64,000 bases of DNA from Bin87 sp963692995. Its GTDB lineage: Bacteria; Chloroflexota; Dehalococcoidia; Lucifugimonadales; UBA3495. Positions 1 through 9,537 of this stretch are shown one piece after another. The DNA is taken from assembly GCA_963692995.1 (NCBI GenBank), contig OY843611.1:2852001-2916000 (forward strand). The letters run 5' to 3'. The stretch's first letter is position 1, and every line of letters starts with the position of its first letter. The notes beneath the pieces are model-generated. The model ran no database searches. It worked only from the letters and a program-made list of their open reading frames with translations, and had not been told where the DNA came from. The translations under genes were made by a program, and so were the position numbers.

Positions 1-3000
1 AGCGCCAGAACCAGGCCGGTGATGGAACGGAGAAAGCCGCGCACGGAGTCCAGCAACTGCAACCGGGCGCAGTAGGCATCAGGGGTTTCCAGCGCCGGTA
101 GCGCTTTGCCGGCGGCGGCGTCCGGATCGGCTATGGCCGTTTGCTGCTCGGCGAACATCGCCCGGTAAGCATCCATTTCCTCTGGCCGACCGGGGCAGGA
201 CGGCGCCGCAGCCTGCTCCGCCGCTCCCCAAGGCCGGCCCAGCCGAACTCCTGAACCCAGCGCCAGCAGAGGAACCCGGCCGGCCGCGGCGCCGGCGGCC
301 CGCGGCTCGGCCCGCGCCATCCGGCCCGTCTCGAACCAACGCGGCGCCGGCCTGGGCCGGGGCATTGCCACCGGCACGGCGTCGCCCGGGCTGCCCACGG
401 GTCCGGCGAAGGATGACGGCGCCGGCGTCAGCGTCGGGCGCGGCGTCGGCGTCCGCCAGAAAGAGCGGCGCGTCGGCCGCACGTAAATCCGCGTCGGCGG
501 CGGCAAAAAGCGAATGATGACAATGAACCGGCCTACGGCGGCGGCGGCCTGGGCCATAGCCTCCCGCGCCGCATCCCGCGCTTCCTCGGCAGCCTTCCGT
601 AGCTGCTGAGCCTGCGCCAGGGTGACTTCCGGCTGGGCGGCATCGTCCGCCAAGTCCTGCGCTCGATCCGCGGCGTCCCGCGCCTGATCCGCGGCTTTGC
701 GGGCGTCGGCTTCAGCCTGGCGAGCGTCGGCTTTGGCCTGGTCGCTGGCCTCCGGGTCTCCCTCTATCGCATCGGCCTTATCCCGCGCTTGGTCGGCGTA
801 ATCCTCCGCGCGATCCGCGTAACCGTCCGCATCATCCGCCGCGTCCTGGGCGCCGTCCACCGCGTCCTTCAGAGCGTCGGCCGCATCGTCCAGAGTGTCA
901 ACCGGCGCAATTACGTCGCCGCCGGCCGCGCGGATGCAAGCGTTCTTGGCCTGCATCGCGTCCCAAGCCCGCTGCGCCGCGGCCTCCGTCTCGCCGGCGA
1001 TCCGGGCCGCGTCGCCGGCCAGCGCCGACAAACCGGCCGCCGCCGCGCGGCTGCCCGCCTCGCGCAATGCCGCAGCCTTCAAACGGGCCTGCGCCGCCCA
1101 AGCGCCCACCTGCGCCGCTTCGGCAGCCGCGTTATCCGCCGAGCAATCAACATCCTGCAACGCCTTGACGCCAGCGTCGGCCCGCTGCGCCGCCAATCGG
1201 GCGGCGGCGATGGCGTCGGCCACCTCCTTACGCAAGACCAACGTGTCGCTGCCGTCCGGCGTTTGGCCCAGCGCGGCGATTTTCGCCCTCAGGTCGGCCG
1301 CCGCCTGACGCGCTTTCTGGGCGGCGTCACGAGCGCGCACCGCCGCCGCGACCGCGGCGTCGCCGTCCGCGCTACAGCCGGCCTTGTTCGCCAGATCCGC
1401 CTTGACTTCGGCAATCCGAGCCTGCTCCGACGCCCGGTCGGCGGCGGCTTCGGCCCGGTCAGCCTTAGCCGGCGCGTCGGAAGCCGACGGATCAGACTTG
1501 GCGGCTTGCGTCGCGGCCAGGTTAGCCACGTCCGCGGCGGTATTGGCGTCCGTCGCCGCCTGACGCGCCGCGTCGCAAATGGCGGAGACCGACCGGACGG
1601 CGACAATCCGAGCCGCCAGATTGTCGGCGGCCGCCAGGGCCCGTCGGCCCGCCGTCCGCGCCCGATCCGCGGCGGCCTTCGCCCGGTCCGCGGCCTTGAT
1701 CAAGCCGGCGACGCGGGCCTTGCCAGCCGCGTCTTCCGCCGCGTCAGCCTTGACCAGGGCGTCCTTGCCGGCCCTGCGGGCCTCGACGACCTTATCGGTG
1801 GCATCAGCATCGGCCGGATCAGCGGCGTCCGCGGCGTCCGCGGCGGCGTTGGCAACCTTGGCCGCCCGATTCGCCGCGTCCGCGGCGGCGTCGGTCGCCG
1901 CCTCCAAAATGCAGAGTTCCAGGGTCAGCGCCGAGGTAGTGGCTCGGTCGGCGGCCGCTGCCGCGGCGACCGCGGCGCGGTCGGCCTTATCCGCAGCGTC
2001 CGTCCGTCCCACGCGACGCGCGGCGGCGGCGGCCACGCGGGCGGCGTGGGCCTTCCGGTCCGCGACAACGGCGGCGGCCCGCGCCGCGGCGACCTTGCCC
2101 GGAGCGGCGGCGGCGGAGCAGTCCGCGGCCTTTACTACGGCATCGGCATCGTCCGCTGCGTCATTAGCGACTTCCGCCGCCGCGATTGCATCCTCGGCGG
2201 CATCCTCGGCGGCTTTCGCCAGGGCGTCGGCATCCGTTGCCGCGCCGGGAACGCAGGCTGACAAACCGGCCAGCAACGTAGCGATGCGCCGCGCCGCCGC
2301 CTCGGCGCGGCCGGCGGCGGCGTTGGCCCGCGCCGCGGCGTCGGTCAAGCCGGCCCGACGGGCCCGGCCAGCGGCGGCGCGGGCCTCCCGCGCCTTGCCG
2401 ACGGCCCGCGCCGCCCGTTCCTGGGCTGCGGCAATCTTGTCCGCAACGTCGGCGTCGGAGCAGTCCGCCGCGGCCAGCGCGTCCGCCGCGACATTGGCAG
2501 CGTCGGCGGCGTCGTTAGCCGCATCGGTTGCCGCATCGATCTCGGCTTGCAAGATGCAGGCCGCCAGGTTGCGCGCCGCCCGGAAGGCCCGGTCGGCGGC
2601 GCGGTCGGCCCGGCCGGCGGCCCGTTGGGCCCGGCCGGCGGCGGCTTTTAGCCCGGCGGCGGCGGCCCGGCTCGCCGCTGCCTCCGCCAGGTCGGCCTTC
2701 TGCCGGGCGAATCGCCCGGCCTCTTCCGCCGCCGCGACTTTATCCGCAGCGTCGGCGGCGGCGCAATCGGCGGTTTCCGCGTCGGCCGCCTTGGTGTGGG
2801 CATCGCGGGACGCCGTGTCGGCGTCCCGGGCCGCCGTGTCCGCGGCGTCGATCAGGGCCTGGTCCGACTGGGCGTCGGCGATGCGCTCTTCCAGATTAGC
2901 GGCGGCCAAGTCGGCCTTGCGGCCGGCGTCGCGCACCAGATCCGCAATCCGTTCCAGCCGGTCGGCATGGTCGGTCAGTCCCAGTCGGCGCAGCCGCTCG

Positions 3001-4916
3001 GCCACCTCGTCCACCAGGTCGGCCTTCTCGAAAGCGTCCTCGGCCGCCTTCCGGGCCACCGTGGCGATATTCTTAGCCTTGGGGTCGGAGCCGGTGGTGG
3101 CATCGGCCTGGTCCGCGGCCACCTCAGCCTTAGTCTTGGCCTTTAGCGCGTCGGCAACGACGGCGGTGGCGTCTTTTAGCGCCTGCTCCCTGGCTTGGTG
3201 CAAGGCCACGCGGTCGGCCAGGCGGTCCGCGGCGACGCGGGCGCGGATGGCGGCGTCGCGGGCGCGTTTGGCGGCCTTATCAGCCTGGTCGGCGGCGCGC
3301 ACCGCGTCGGGGCGCCCGGTGTTGCGGGCCCGGTCCGCGGCCCTTTCGGCGATGCGGGCCGCCGTGTCGGCGGCGTCGGCCTTGCCGCGGGCATCGGTGA
3401 TACGGTCGCCGGCCTTATCCGACCCGCCGGTAGTGGCGTCGGCTAGATCGGCGGCTTTTTCGGCCAGTTCAGCAGCCCGGTTAGCCTGCTTGGCGGCATC
3501 CAGCGCGGCCCGGCGGAGGGTATCGATTGCGACGCGGGTGGCGAGGTCAGCAGCGCGGCGGGTTGCCAGGTCGGCGGCGCGGCGGGTGGCGAGGTCGGCA
3601 GCGCGACGGGTTGCCAGGTCGGCGGCGGCGCGACGGGTAGCGAGGTCGGCGTTGGCGCGACGGGTAGCGAGGTCGGCGTTAGCGCGGCGAGTAGCGAGGT
3701 TGGCATTGGCACGGCGGGTTGCCAAGTTGGCGTCGGCCTCGGCGCGGCGGGTGGCCAGGTTGGATTCGGCGCGGCGGGTAGCCAGGTCGGATGCCGCGCG
3801 GCGGGTTGCCAGATCGGCGTTAGCGCGGCGAGTGGCGAGATTGAGGGCTTCCGCCTGACGGGTTGCCAGATCGGCGGCGTCGGCGCGGCGAGTTGCCAGG
3901 TTGTCGATTTCGGCACGGCGGGTTGCCAGGTTGTCGATTTCAGCGCGGCGGGTTGCCAGGTTGTCGATTTCAGCGCGACGAGTCGCCAGGTCGGCTTCAG
4001 CGCGGCGGGTGGCGAGGTAATCAGGTACGGTTGAAACCGAACCGTCATCTTCAACCGGAACGGGCGTGTTAGCGGGCGCCACCTTCGGCTTGGGCGTCGG
4101 TGTAGGAAAGTAATGGCGACACTCTTGCTGCCACCGACGATGCCAGCAATAAGCAAAACTAAACACCGGGCTAGGCGTCGGCATCGGCGTATTCGTGGGA
4201 ACCGGCCTGGGCGTAGCCGTAGGGCTGGATTGACGGCAGGAATACGCCCACGGATTCCTTTCGCAGTAAGGGCGCTGGGGCGCAAGCGTGGGCGCCCGCG
4301 TGGGCCGGGGCGTCGGCATTGCCGTGGCAGCAGGCGCGGTCGTGGCAGCCGGCACGGGCGTGGGCGTGATGCACGACACACTACTCGGATACAGATCGCA
4401 GAAAGTCGGCATGGGCGTGGGCGTGGGCGCCGGCGTCGCCTTCGCACGTACCGCTATAGCGGTACGTGCAGCCGCATAGGTTCTATGATCCTGGATGCTC
4501 TTCGTCCGTCTTCTCGACTTAGCATCTTTCTCCGCTTCCTGGGTTTGTCTAATATGACCAACCGATAACCCCTTCCAACGGTCGCCGCCATTATCATCAT
4601 CCAGATCGCACAGCGCCCCGTCACAACCACCATGATCAACCACCTTTCCATCCTGATCAACAGTCCTATCGTAAGTCGCCGTCCGACCACTGTTGTCCGT
4701 TACCGTACTTATTTCAGTCGTAGTCCCGTCATCGTTGGGATCTTCAGTCTTATCTACTGTGGGTCCCTGGACATTATCCGGATCGTCGCCATGACGACTG
4801 TCATAGCCGGCTTCAGCCCACCAGACCATAGTCAACGTCCCCAGCGCGACCGCCAGCGCGACCGCCAGCAGCGCCAGCCCCCGAACCCGCCAAATCATTA
4901 CCAGCCCTGCTATCAT
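1..4916 (-). CDS. Giant alanine-rich coiled-coil surface protein (3' end outside window)
   Basis: A single minus-strand frame stays open from an ATG at 4916 to the left edge (at least 1638 codons). The ATG follows an AGGAAGG ribosome site. Visible parts in order: an N-terminal hydrophobic segment (about residues 8-32, signal anchor or uncleaved signal); an acidic Asp/Thr stretch; a Cys-containing Pro/Thr linker rich in PTPTP (about 165-295); 18 LATRRA repeats; about 900 residues of Ala/Asp/Lys/Arg-rich helix with regularly spaced cysteines; a second hydrophobic/Pro-rich segment (FIVIIRFLPPPTR); and a further Ala-rich part. Function unknown. The architecture suggests an exported fibre or stalk anchored at the cell surface. 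It is divergent from the LRR genes. The long frames on the opposite strand here are codon-bias shadows. Confidence 0.8.
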   Translation of the reverse strand, partial: MIAGLVMIWRVRGLALLAVALAVALGTLTMVWWAEAGYDSRHGDDPDNVQGPTVDKTEDPNDDGTTTEISTVTDNSGRTATYDRTVDQDGKVVDHGGCDGALCDLDDDNGGDRWKGLSVGHIRQTQEAEKDAKSRRRTKSIQDHRTYAAARTAIAVRAKATPAPTPTPMPTFCDLYPSSVSCITPTPVPAATTAPAATAMPTPRPTRAPTLAPQRPYCERNPWAYSCRQSSPTATPRPVPTNTPMPTPSPVFSFAYCWHRRWQQECRHYFPTPTPKPKVAPANTPVPVEDDGSVSTVPDYLATRRAEADLATRRAEIDNLATRRAEIDNLATRRAEIDNLATRRADAADLATRQAEALNLATRRANADLATRRAASDLATRRAESNLATRRAEADANLATRRANANLATRRANADLATRRANADLATRRAAADLATRRAADLATRRAADLATRRAADLATRVAIDTLRRAALDAAKQANRAAELAEKAADLADATTGGSDKAGDRITDARGKADAADTAARIAERAADRARNTGRPDAVRAADQADKAAKRARDAAIRARVAADRLADRVALHQAREQALKDATAVVADALKAKTKAEVAADQADATTGSDPKAKNIATVARKAAEDAFEKADLVDEVAERLRRLGLTDHADRLERIADLVRDAGRKADLAAANLEERIADAQSDQALIDAADTAARDADTASRDAHTKAADAETADCAAADAADKVAAAEEAGRFARQKADLAEAAASRAAAAGLKAAAGRAQRAAGRADRAADRAFRAARNLAACILQAEIDAATDAANDAADAANVAADALAAADCSDADVADKIAAAQERAARAVGKAREARAAAGRARRAGLTDAAARANAAAGRAEAAARRIATLLAGLSACVPGAATDADALAKAAEDAAEDAIAAAEVANDAADDADAVVKAADCSAAAAPGKVAAARAAAVVADRKAHAARVAAAAARRVGRTDAADKADRAAVAAAAAADRATTSALTLELCILEAATDAAADAANRAAKVANAAADAADAADPADADATDKVVEARRAGKDALVKADAAEDAAGKARVAGLIKAADRAKAAADRARTAGRRALAAADNLAARIVAVRSVSAICDAARQAATDANTAADVANLAATQAAKSDPSASDAPAKADRAEAAADRASEQARIAEVKADLANKAGCSADGDAAVAAAVRARDAAQKARQAAADLRAKIAALGQTPDGSDTLVLRKEVADAIAAARLAAQRADAGVKALQDVDCSADNAAAEAAQVGAWAAQARLKAAALREAGSRAAAAGLSALAGDAARIAGETEAAAQRAWDAMQAKNACIRAAGGDVIAPVDTLDDAADALKDAVDGAQDAADDADGYADRAEDYADQARDKADAIEGDPEASDQAKADARQAEADARKAADQARDAADRAQDLADDAAQPEVTLAQAQQLRKAAEEARDAAREAMAQAAAAVGRFIVIIRFLPPPTRIYVRPTRRSFWRTPTPRPTLTPAPSSFAGPVGSPGDAVPVAMPRPRPAPRWFETGRMARAEPRAAGAAAGRVPLLALGSGVRLGRPWGAAEQAAAPSCPGRPEEMDAYRAMFAEQQTAIADPDAAAGKALPALETPDAYCARLQLLDSVRGFLRSITGLVLA
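936..2765 (-). repeat. Helical modules with fixed Cys-Cys spacing
   Basis: Four modules in the giant protein start with D-C-[SA] and reach a second Cys exactly 69 residues later. The codon pairs lie at 2763-2765/2556-2558, 2460-2462/2253-2255, 2118-2120/1911-1913 and 1143-1145/936-938, each 207 nt apart. Between the fourth and the third lie two diverged modules that keep one Cys each (1575-1577 and 1374-1376). The constant spacing implies a folded unit such as a disulphide-closed helical hairpin. Confidence 0.75.
3526..4019 (-). repeat. 18 tandem LATRRA-type repeats inside the giant gene
   Basis: Eighteen consecutive units begin with Leu-Ala-Thr-Arg-Arg-Ala and differ only in a 2-5 residue tail (EIDN, NAD, AAD, DAAD and others), so the period is 8-11 codons. 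The last unit reads LATRVAID. All length changes are whole codons, which supports translation on the minus strand. The sequence is predicted to form a continuous charged helix. Confidence 0.85.
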
Positions 4917-4953
4917 TATCGCCTTCCTGCCGGGCCGGCGCTCCGCCGCCCGC

Positions 4954-4977
4954 GTTATCTCGCAGCAAACAGATAAC
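4954..4977. promoter_or_regulatory. Inverted GTTATCT pair in divergent intergenic region
   Basis: GTTATCT (4954-4960) faces AGATAAC (4971-4977) across 10 nt, between the divergent giant gene (start 4916) and LRR gene 1 (start 5043). The same inverted pair occurs before the coupling-protein gene at 24392-24413. A small GGCCCG/CGGGCC hairpin follows at 4993-5008 in the LRR leader. Confidence 0.45.
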
Positions 4978-5042
4978 CCGAAATTTTACGACGGCCCGTC
5001 TCCGGGCCACCGTCCCAGCCCCTGATCCGAGGAGATCAAGCC

Positions 5043-6521
5043 ATGTCTTACGCCAAGTTCATCCTCCCCGTTCTCGCCTTGTTCGTCGCCGGCCTCTTTG
5101 CCGCAATCTCAATCACCGCTCAACCAGCACAAGCCGACGGGCCGGATCACGACGCCCGGCCCCGCCACGAATTTAGCCTAACCGCCCGCTGGAACGAGGC
5201 CGCCGGCGCCGCGCTGCTCAGCTGGCAGCCCCTGCCCGACGCCCATTCCTATTGGATACAGCTGACCGATAACACGGAAAACCGGCCTCGCTGGCTGCCC
5301 CAAATCGTCCCCGACCAAGGAAAAGAACGCTACATTCACCGGGTCAGCGGCTTGAGCGAAAAGACGGACTACGCCTTTCAAGTCATTGCCCGACGCAAAA
5401 ATACAGTGCGCTACCGAGACAATTGGTCTAACCCCAGTGAACTGATCCGGCTGACCAGCCGCGCCGCTTCATTATCCGCCGTCCTTCCCACCCCCAAACC
5501 CCGAACCGGGCCGATGCCAGTCTGCGACCGCACCCCCGAAGTTGTTGCCGAGCTGATCCGGCAAACCGGCAAAAGCCGCTGCTCGGAAGTAACTACCGGA
5601 GACCTCGCCCTGGTTGCCTTAGTGGACCTGCACCTAAGGGAAGTGCCTGCCCTAAAGCCCGGCGACTTCGACAGCCTGCCCAATCTGACCGAACTGATTC
5701 TGTCCAAAAACGAGATCAGCGAACTGCATCCCGACCTCTTTCAAAACCTGCCTAATCTGACCCAACTCTGGCTGCACACCAACCGGATCAGCGAACTGCA
5801 TCCCGACCTTTTTCAGAACTTGCCTGAGCTATCCATTCTCTATCTCGGCCACAATCATCTGACCGAAATCGAACCGGGGACTTTCCGTAACCTGCCCCGC
5901 CTAAAGCGACTCTGGATTCAAGACAACCAGCTGGCAAGTATCGATCCCAATCTTTTCAACAATCTCCCCAAGCTGCAATACTTAGCCTTGTGCGGCAACA
6001 AACTTACCGTCCTGGAGCCGGGAACCTTCGCCGAGCTGACCGGCCTGCGCGTGCTTGACCTTTGCCAGAACCCCGGTCTGACCCAACTGCCACCCGGCCT
6101 GTTCCCCAAAAACGCCGAACTCCGCATTCTTGGCATCCGGGACAATAACATCGCCAACATCCGTCCCGACGCCTTTGAAAATCTTCCTGCATTACACAGC
6201 CTGGCAATCTCAGGAAACCCGTTAACCACGCTGGATTACCAATGGTTCAACAATCTGCCCAAACTAACATCTCTTGACATTGACGAAAATCTGCTCAGCG
6301 ACCTGCACCCCTTCGCCAAGGAGCAATTAAACCGCCTCAGAAGCATTGACATACACTCGTCCCTGGAAAATCTTGACAAAAACATCGACCGGGCGCGCAA
6401 GCTAAACGCACAAACCAAATTCGTTTATACCAGCAGGGAAAGAATCTGGGACCACGGGAAAGGGAGCGGTAGGACAAGGAAGGGAAGCCCTACAAGAAAT
6501 TCCCTCATCGGCATCCCTTAG
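5043..6521 (+). CDS. Secreted leucine-rich repeat protein 1 with FN3-like domain
   Basis: 492 aa; ATG preceded by GAGGAGATCAAGCC. Residues 1-33 form a signal peptide (hydrophobic LPVLALFVAGLFAAI, cleavage near AQA-DG). Residues about 42-150 look like a fibronectin type III domain (SLTARW, LLSWQPLPDAHSYWI, YAFQVIARR, WSNPSE). A CDRTP...C cap precedes roughly ten 24-residue LRRs of the form LPNLTxLxLxxNxIxELHPDLFQN. The tail is basic and Ser/Thr-rich with no membrane anchor, so the protein is probably released or held by the envelope. It is the first of three tandem paralogues and likely serves as a protein-binding surface; the ligand is unknown. Confidence 0.9.
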   Translation: MSYAKFILPVLALFVAGLFAAISITAQPAQADGPDHDARPRHEFSLTARWNEAAGAALLSWQPLPDAHSYWIQLTDNTENRPRWLPQIVPDQGKERYIHRVSGLSEKTDYAFQVIARRKNTVRYRDNWSNPSELIRLTSRAASLSAVLPTPKPRTGPMPVCDRTPEVVAELIRQTGKSRCSEVTTGDLALVALVDLHLREVPALKPGDFDSLPNLTELILSKNEISELHPDLFQNLPNLTQLWLHTNRISELHPDLFQNLPELSILYLGHNHLTEIEPGTFRNLPRLKRLWIQDNQLASIDPNLFNNLPKLQYLALCGNKLTVLEPGTFAELTGLRVLDLCQNPGLTQLPPGLFPKNAELRILGIRDNNIANIRPDAFENLPALHSLAISGNPLTTLDYQWFNNLPKLTSLDIDENLLSDLHPFAKEQLNRLRSIDIHSSLENLDKNIDRARKLNAQTKFVYTSRERIWDHGKGSGRTRKGSPTRNSLIGIP

Positions 6522-6558
6522 CCGTCGCTACTTGGCCGTCGCCAGAGGAGATCAAGCC

Positions 6559-7965
6559 ATGTCTTACGCCAAGTTCAGGCTCCCCGTTCTCGCTCTGTTC
6601 GTCGCCGGCTTCTTCGCAACAATTTCAGCCGCCGCTCTGCCCACCTTTGCCGACGGACCGGATCACGAAGCCCAGCCCCGCCACGAATTCAGCCTGACCG
6701 CCCGCTGGAGCGAGACCGCCGGCGCTGCGCTACTCAGCTGGAAGCCCTTGCCCAGCGCCCATTCCTACTGGATTCATCTGACCGATAACACGGAAAACGG
6801 GCGTCGTTGGCTGCCCGCCGTCCGCCCTGACGCCGGAAAAGAACGCTACATTCACCGGATCGACAGCCTGAACGAAGCGGCCGACTACACCTTTCAAGTT
6901 ATCGCCCGGCGCAAAAACGCGGCGCATTACCGGGACAACTGGTCTAATCCCAGCGAACTGATCCGGCTGCCCAGCCGCGCCGCTCCCTTATCCGCCACCC
7001 TTCAGACCTCGGAACCCCGAACCAGGCCGATGCCGGTGTGCGACCGCACCCCCAAAGTCGTGGCCGAACTAATCCGGCAAACCGGCAAAAGCCGCTGCTC
7101 GGAAGTAACCACCGGAGACCTCTCCCAAGTCACCCTAGTGGACCTGCACAAAAAAGAAGTGACTGCCCTGAAGCCCGGCGACTTCGACAATCTGCCCAAT
7201 CTGACCGAACTCTGGCTGCACGAAAATCAAATCAGCGAACTACATCCCGACACCTTTCAGAACCTGCCTAATCTATACAACCTCTACCTCGGCCACAATC
7301 AGCTGACCGCAATCGAACCTGGGACTTTCCGCAACCTACCCCGCCTAAACCGACTCTGGATTCAAGACAACCCACTGGCAAGTATCAATCCCAATCTTTT
7401 TAATGATCTCGCCAAGCTACGATACCTGATCTTGTGCGGCAACAGACTTACGGCCCTGGAGCCGGGAACCTTCGCCAATCTGACCGGCCTGCGCGTGCTT
7501 GACCTTTGCCAGAATCCCGGCCTGACCCAACTACCACCCGGCCTGTTCCCCGCCCAAGCGGACCTGCGCATTCTTGACCTCCGCGACAATGGCATCGATG
7601 AGATCCATCCCAACGTCCTTGCCGACCTTCCCTCATTGCATACCCTACAAACTTCGGGAAACCCACTGACGACGCTAGATCACCGATGGTTTGACCATCT
7701 GCCAAAATTGAACAGCATTGACATTGACGAAAATCTGCTCAGCAACCTGCACCCCTTCGCCAAGGAGCGATTGAATCGCCTCGACGATATCGACATATAC
7801 TCATCCCTGGAAAATCTTGACGAAAACATAGACCGGGCGCGCAAGCTAAACGCACGAAGCAAATTCGTTTATATCAGCAGGGAAACAATCTGGAACCACC
7901 AGGAAGGAACCAGCACCATAGAAAGGAAAAGCCCCACAAGGAATTCCCTCATCGGCATCCCTTAG
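6559..7965 (+). CDS. Secreted leucine-rich repeat protein 2
   Basis: 468 aa paralogue of the preceding gene with the same signal peptide, FN3-like domain, CDRTP cap and LRR array, but about one LRR shorter. The ATG at 6559 is chosen because it repeats the GAGGAGATCAAGCC ribosome site of gene 1; an in-frame TTG lies 27 nt upstream. The last residues (PTRNSLIGIP) and the roughly 37-nt spacer to gene 3 are nearly identical to those of gene 1, which shows recent tandem duplication. Co-transcription with its neighbours is likely, since no terminator is visible between them. Confidence 0.9.
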   Translation: MSYAKFRLPVLALFVAGFFATISAAALPTFADGPDHEAQPRHEFSLTARWSETAGAALLSWKPLPSAHSYWIHLTDNTENGRRWLPAVRPDAGKERYIHRIDSLNEAADYTFQVIARRKNAAHYRDNWSNPSELIRLPSRAAPLSATLQTSEPRTRPMPVCDRTPKVVAELIRQTGKSRCSEVTTGDLSQVTLVDLHKKEVTALKPGDFDNLPNLTELWLHENQISELHPDTFQNLPNLYNLYLGHNQLTAIEPGTFRNLPRLNRLWIQDNPLASINPNLFNDLAKLRYLILCGNRLTALEPGTFANLTGLRVLDLCQNPGLTQLPPGLFPAQADLRILDLRDNGIDEIHPNVLADLPSLHTLQTSGNPLTTLDHRWFDHLPKLNSIDIDENLLSNLHPFAKERLNRLDDIDIYSSLENLDENIDRARKLNARSKFVYISRETIWNHQEGTSTIERKSPTRNSLIGIP

Positions 7966-8002
7966 CCGTCGCTACTTGGCCGTCGCCAGAGGAGATCAAG
8001 CC

Positions 8003-9457
8003 ATGTCTTACGCCAAGTTCAGGCTCCCCGTTCTCGCCCTATTCGTCGCCGGCCTCTTTGCTACAATCACAATCGCCACCCAGCCGGCACAAGCCGACGG
8101 GCCGCCGTCCCACCAGTTTGACCTAACCGCCCACTGGAGCGAGGCCGAGAGCGCCGCGCTGCTCAGCTGGCACCCCTTGCCCGACGCCCATTCCTACTGG
8201 ATTCATCAGACCGATAACACGGAAAACGGGCGTCGCTGGCTTCCCATCGTCGGGAACGACCAAGGAAAAGAACGCTACATTCACCGGATCGGCGGCCTGG
8301 ACGAAGCGACCGAATACACCTTTCAAGTCATCGCCCGGCGCAAAGACGCGGCGCATTACCGGGACAATTGGTCTAACCCCAGTGAACTGATCCGGCTGCC
8401 CAGCCGAACCGCTCCCTTATCGGCAGCCGCCGCTCCCGAACCCCGAACCAAGCCGATGCCGGTCTGCGACCGCACTCCCGAAGTGGTTGCCGAACTGATC
8501 CGGCAAACCGAAAAAAGTCACTGCTCGGAAGTAACCGCGGCTGCCCTCGCCCGAGTCGCCCTGGTGAATTTGAACGAGAAAAACGTAACAACTCTAAAGC
8601 CTGGCGACTTCGACAGTCTGCCCCAGCTGACCGAGCTGGTTCTGTCCAAAAACAAGATCGGCGAACTCCATCCCGACCTATTTCAGAACCTGCCTGAGCT
8701 GACCGAACTCTGGCTACACACTAATCAAATCAACGAACTGCATCCCGACCTCTTTCAGAACCTGCCCAAACTATCCATTCTCTACCTGGGCCACAATCAG
8801 CTGACCGAAATCGAACCGGGGACTTTCCGCAACCTGCCCCGTCTGAAAATACTCTGGATTCAAGACAACCCACTGGCAAGTATCGATCCCCGCCTTTTCA
8901 ATAATCTCCCCAAACTGCAATCCTTAAGCTTGTGCGGCAACAAACTTACCGCCCTGGAGCCGGGAACCTTCGCCGACCTGACCGGACTGCGCGTGCTTAG
9001 CCTTTGCCAGAACCCCGGCCTGACCCAACTGCCGACCGGTCTATTCCCCAAAAACGCCGAACTCCGCATTCTTGACATCAGTGACAACAACATCGCCGAG
9101 ATACATCCCGATGTCTTTGCAGATATTCCGACATTGCTGAACCTGTCAACCTCAGGAAATCCATTAACCGCGCTGGATTACCAATGGTTCGACAATCTGC
9201 CGAACCTGAAAATCATCGACATTGACGAAAACTTGCTCAACAACCTGCACCCCTTGGTCCGAGAGCGATTGCATCGCCTTAGGATGATCTCTATATACGC
9301 ATCCCTGGAAAAATACGAAGAAACCGTAAGCAAAGCGCGCAAGCTGAACGTGAGAGACAAATACGTTTATACCGACAGAACCACAACCTGGCACCACCCC
9401 GACGGAAGCCGCTTCAAGCACTCGACCGGTCCCAACAACACCGTCCGCATTAACTGA
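8003..9457 (+). CDS. Secreted leucine-rich repeat protein 3
   Basis: 484 aa, third tandem paralogue: signal peptide ending near AQADG, FN3-like domain, CDRTP cap and about ten LRRs. Most solvent-exposed LRR positions are conserved with genes 1 and 2. The C-terminal about 50 residues diverge and the PTRNSLIGIP end is lost. The start at 8003 repeats the shared GAGGAGATCAAGCC site. Secreted, function unknown; the three proteins may form a small recognition repertoire. Confidence 0.9.
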   Translation: MSYAKFRLPVLALFVAGLFATITIATQPAQADGPPSHQFDLTAHWSEAESAALLSWHPLPDAHSYWIHQTDNTENGRRWLPIVGNDQGKERYIHRIGGLDEATEYTFQVIARRKDAAHYRDNWSNPSELIRLPSRTAPLSAAAAPEPRTKPMPVCDRTPEVVAELIRQTEKSHCSEVTAAALARVALVNLNEKNVTTLKPGDFDSLPQLTELVLSKNKIGELHPDLFQNLPELTELWLHTNQINELHPDLFQNLPKLSILYLGHNQLTEIEPGTFRNLPRLKILWIQDNPLASIDPRLFNNLPKLQSLSLCGNKLTALEPGTFADLTGLRVLSLCQNPGLTQLPTGLFPKNAELRILDISDNNIAEIHPDVFADIPTLLNLSTSGNPLTALDYQWFDNLPNLKIIDIDENLLNNLHPLVRERLHRLRMISIYASLEKYEETVSKARKLNVRDKYVYTDRTTTWHHPDGSRFKHSTGPNNTVRIN

Positions 9458-9537
9458 TCCCAGACAAAAAATAAAGTCCAACCGCAAAAAAAACACTCCG
9501 CAACCAATTCGGCAAAAGCAAGAAAGCAGGAGTCAGC

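Noticed and set aside
789..3858. Two long plus-strand frames (490 and 759 codons) rich in Arg, Ala and Ser
   Set aside because: They are antisense to the Ala/Asp/Lys-rich giant gene; the minus frame alone has signal, linkers, whole-codon repeats and fixed Cys spacing.
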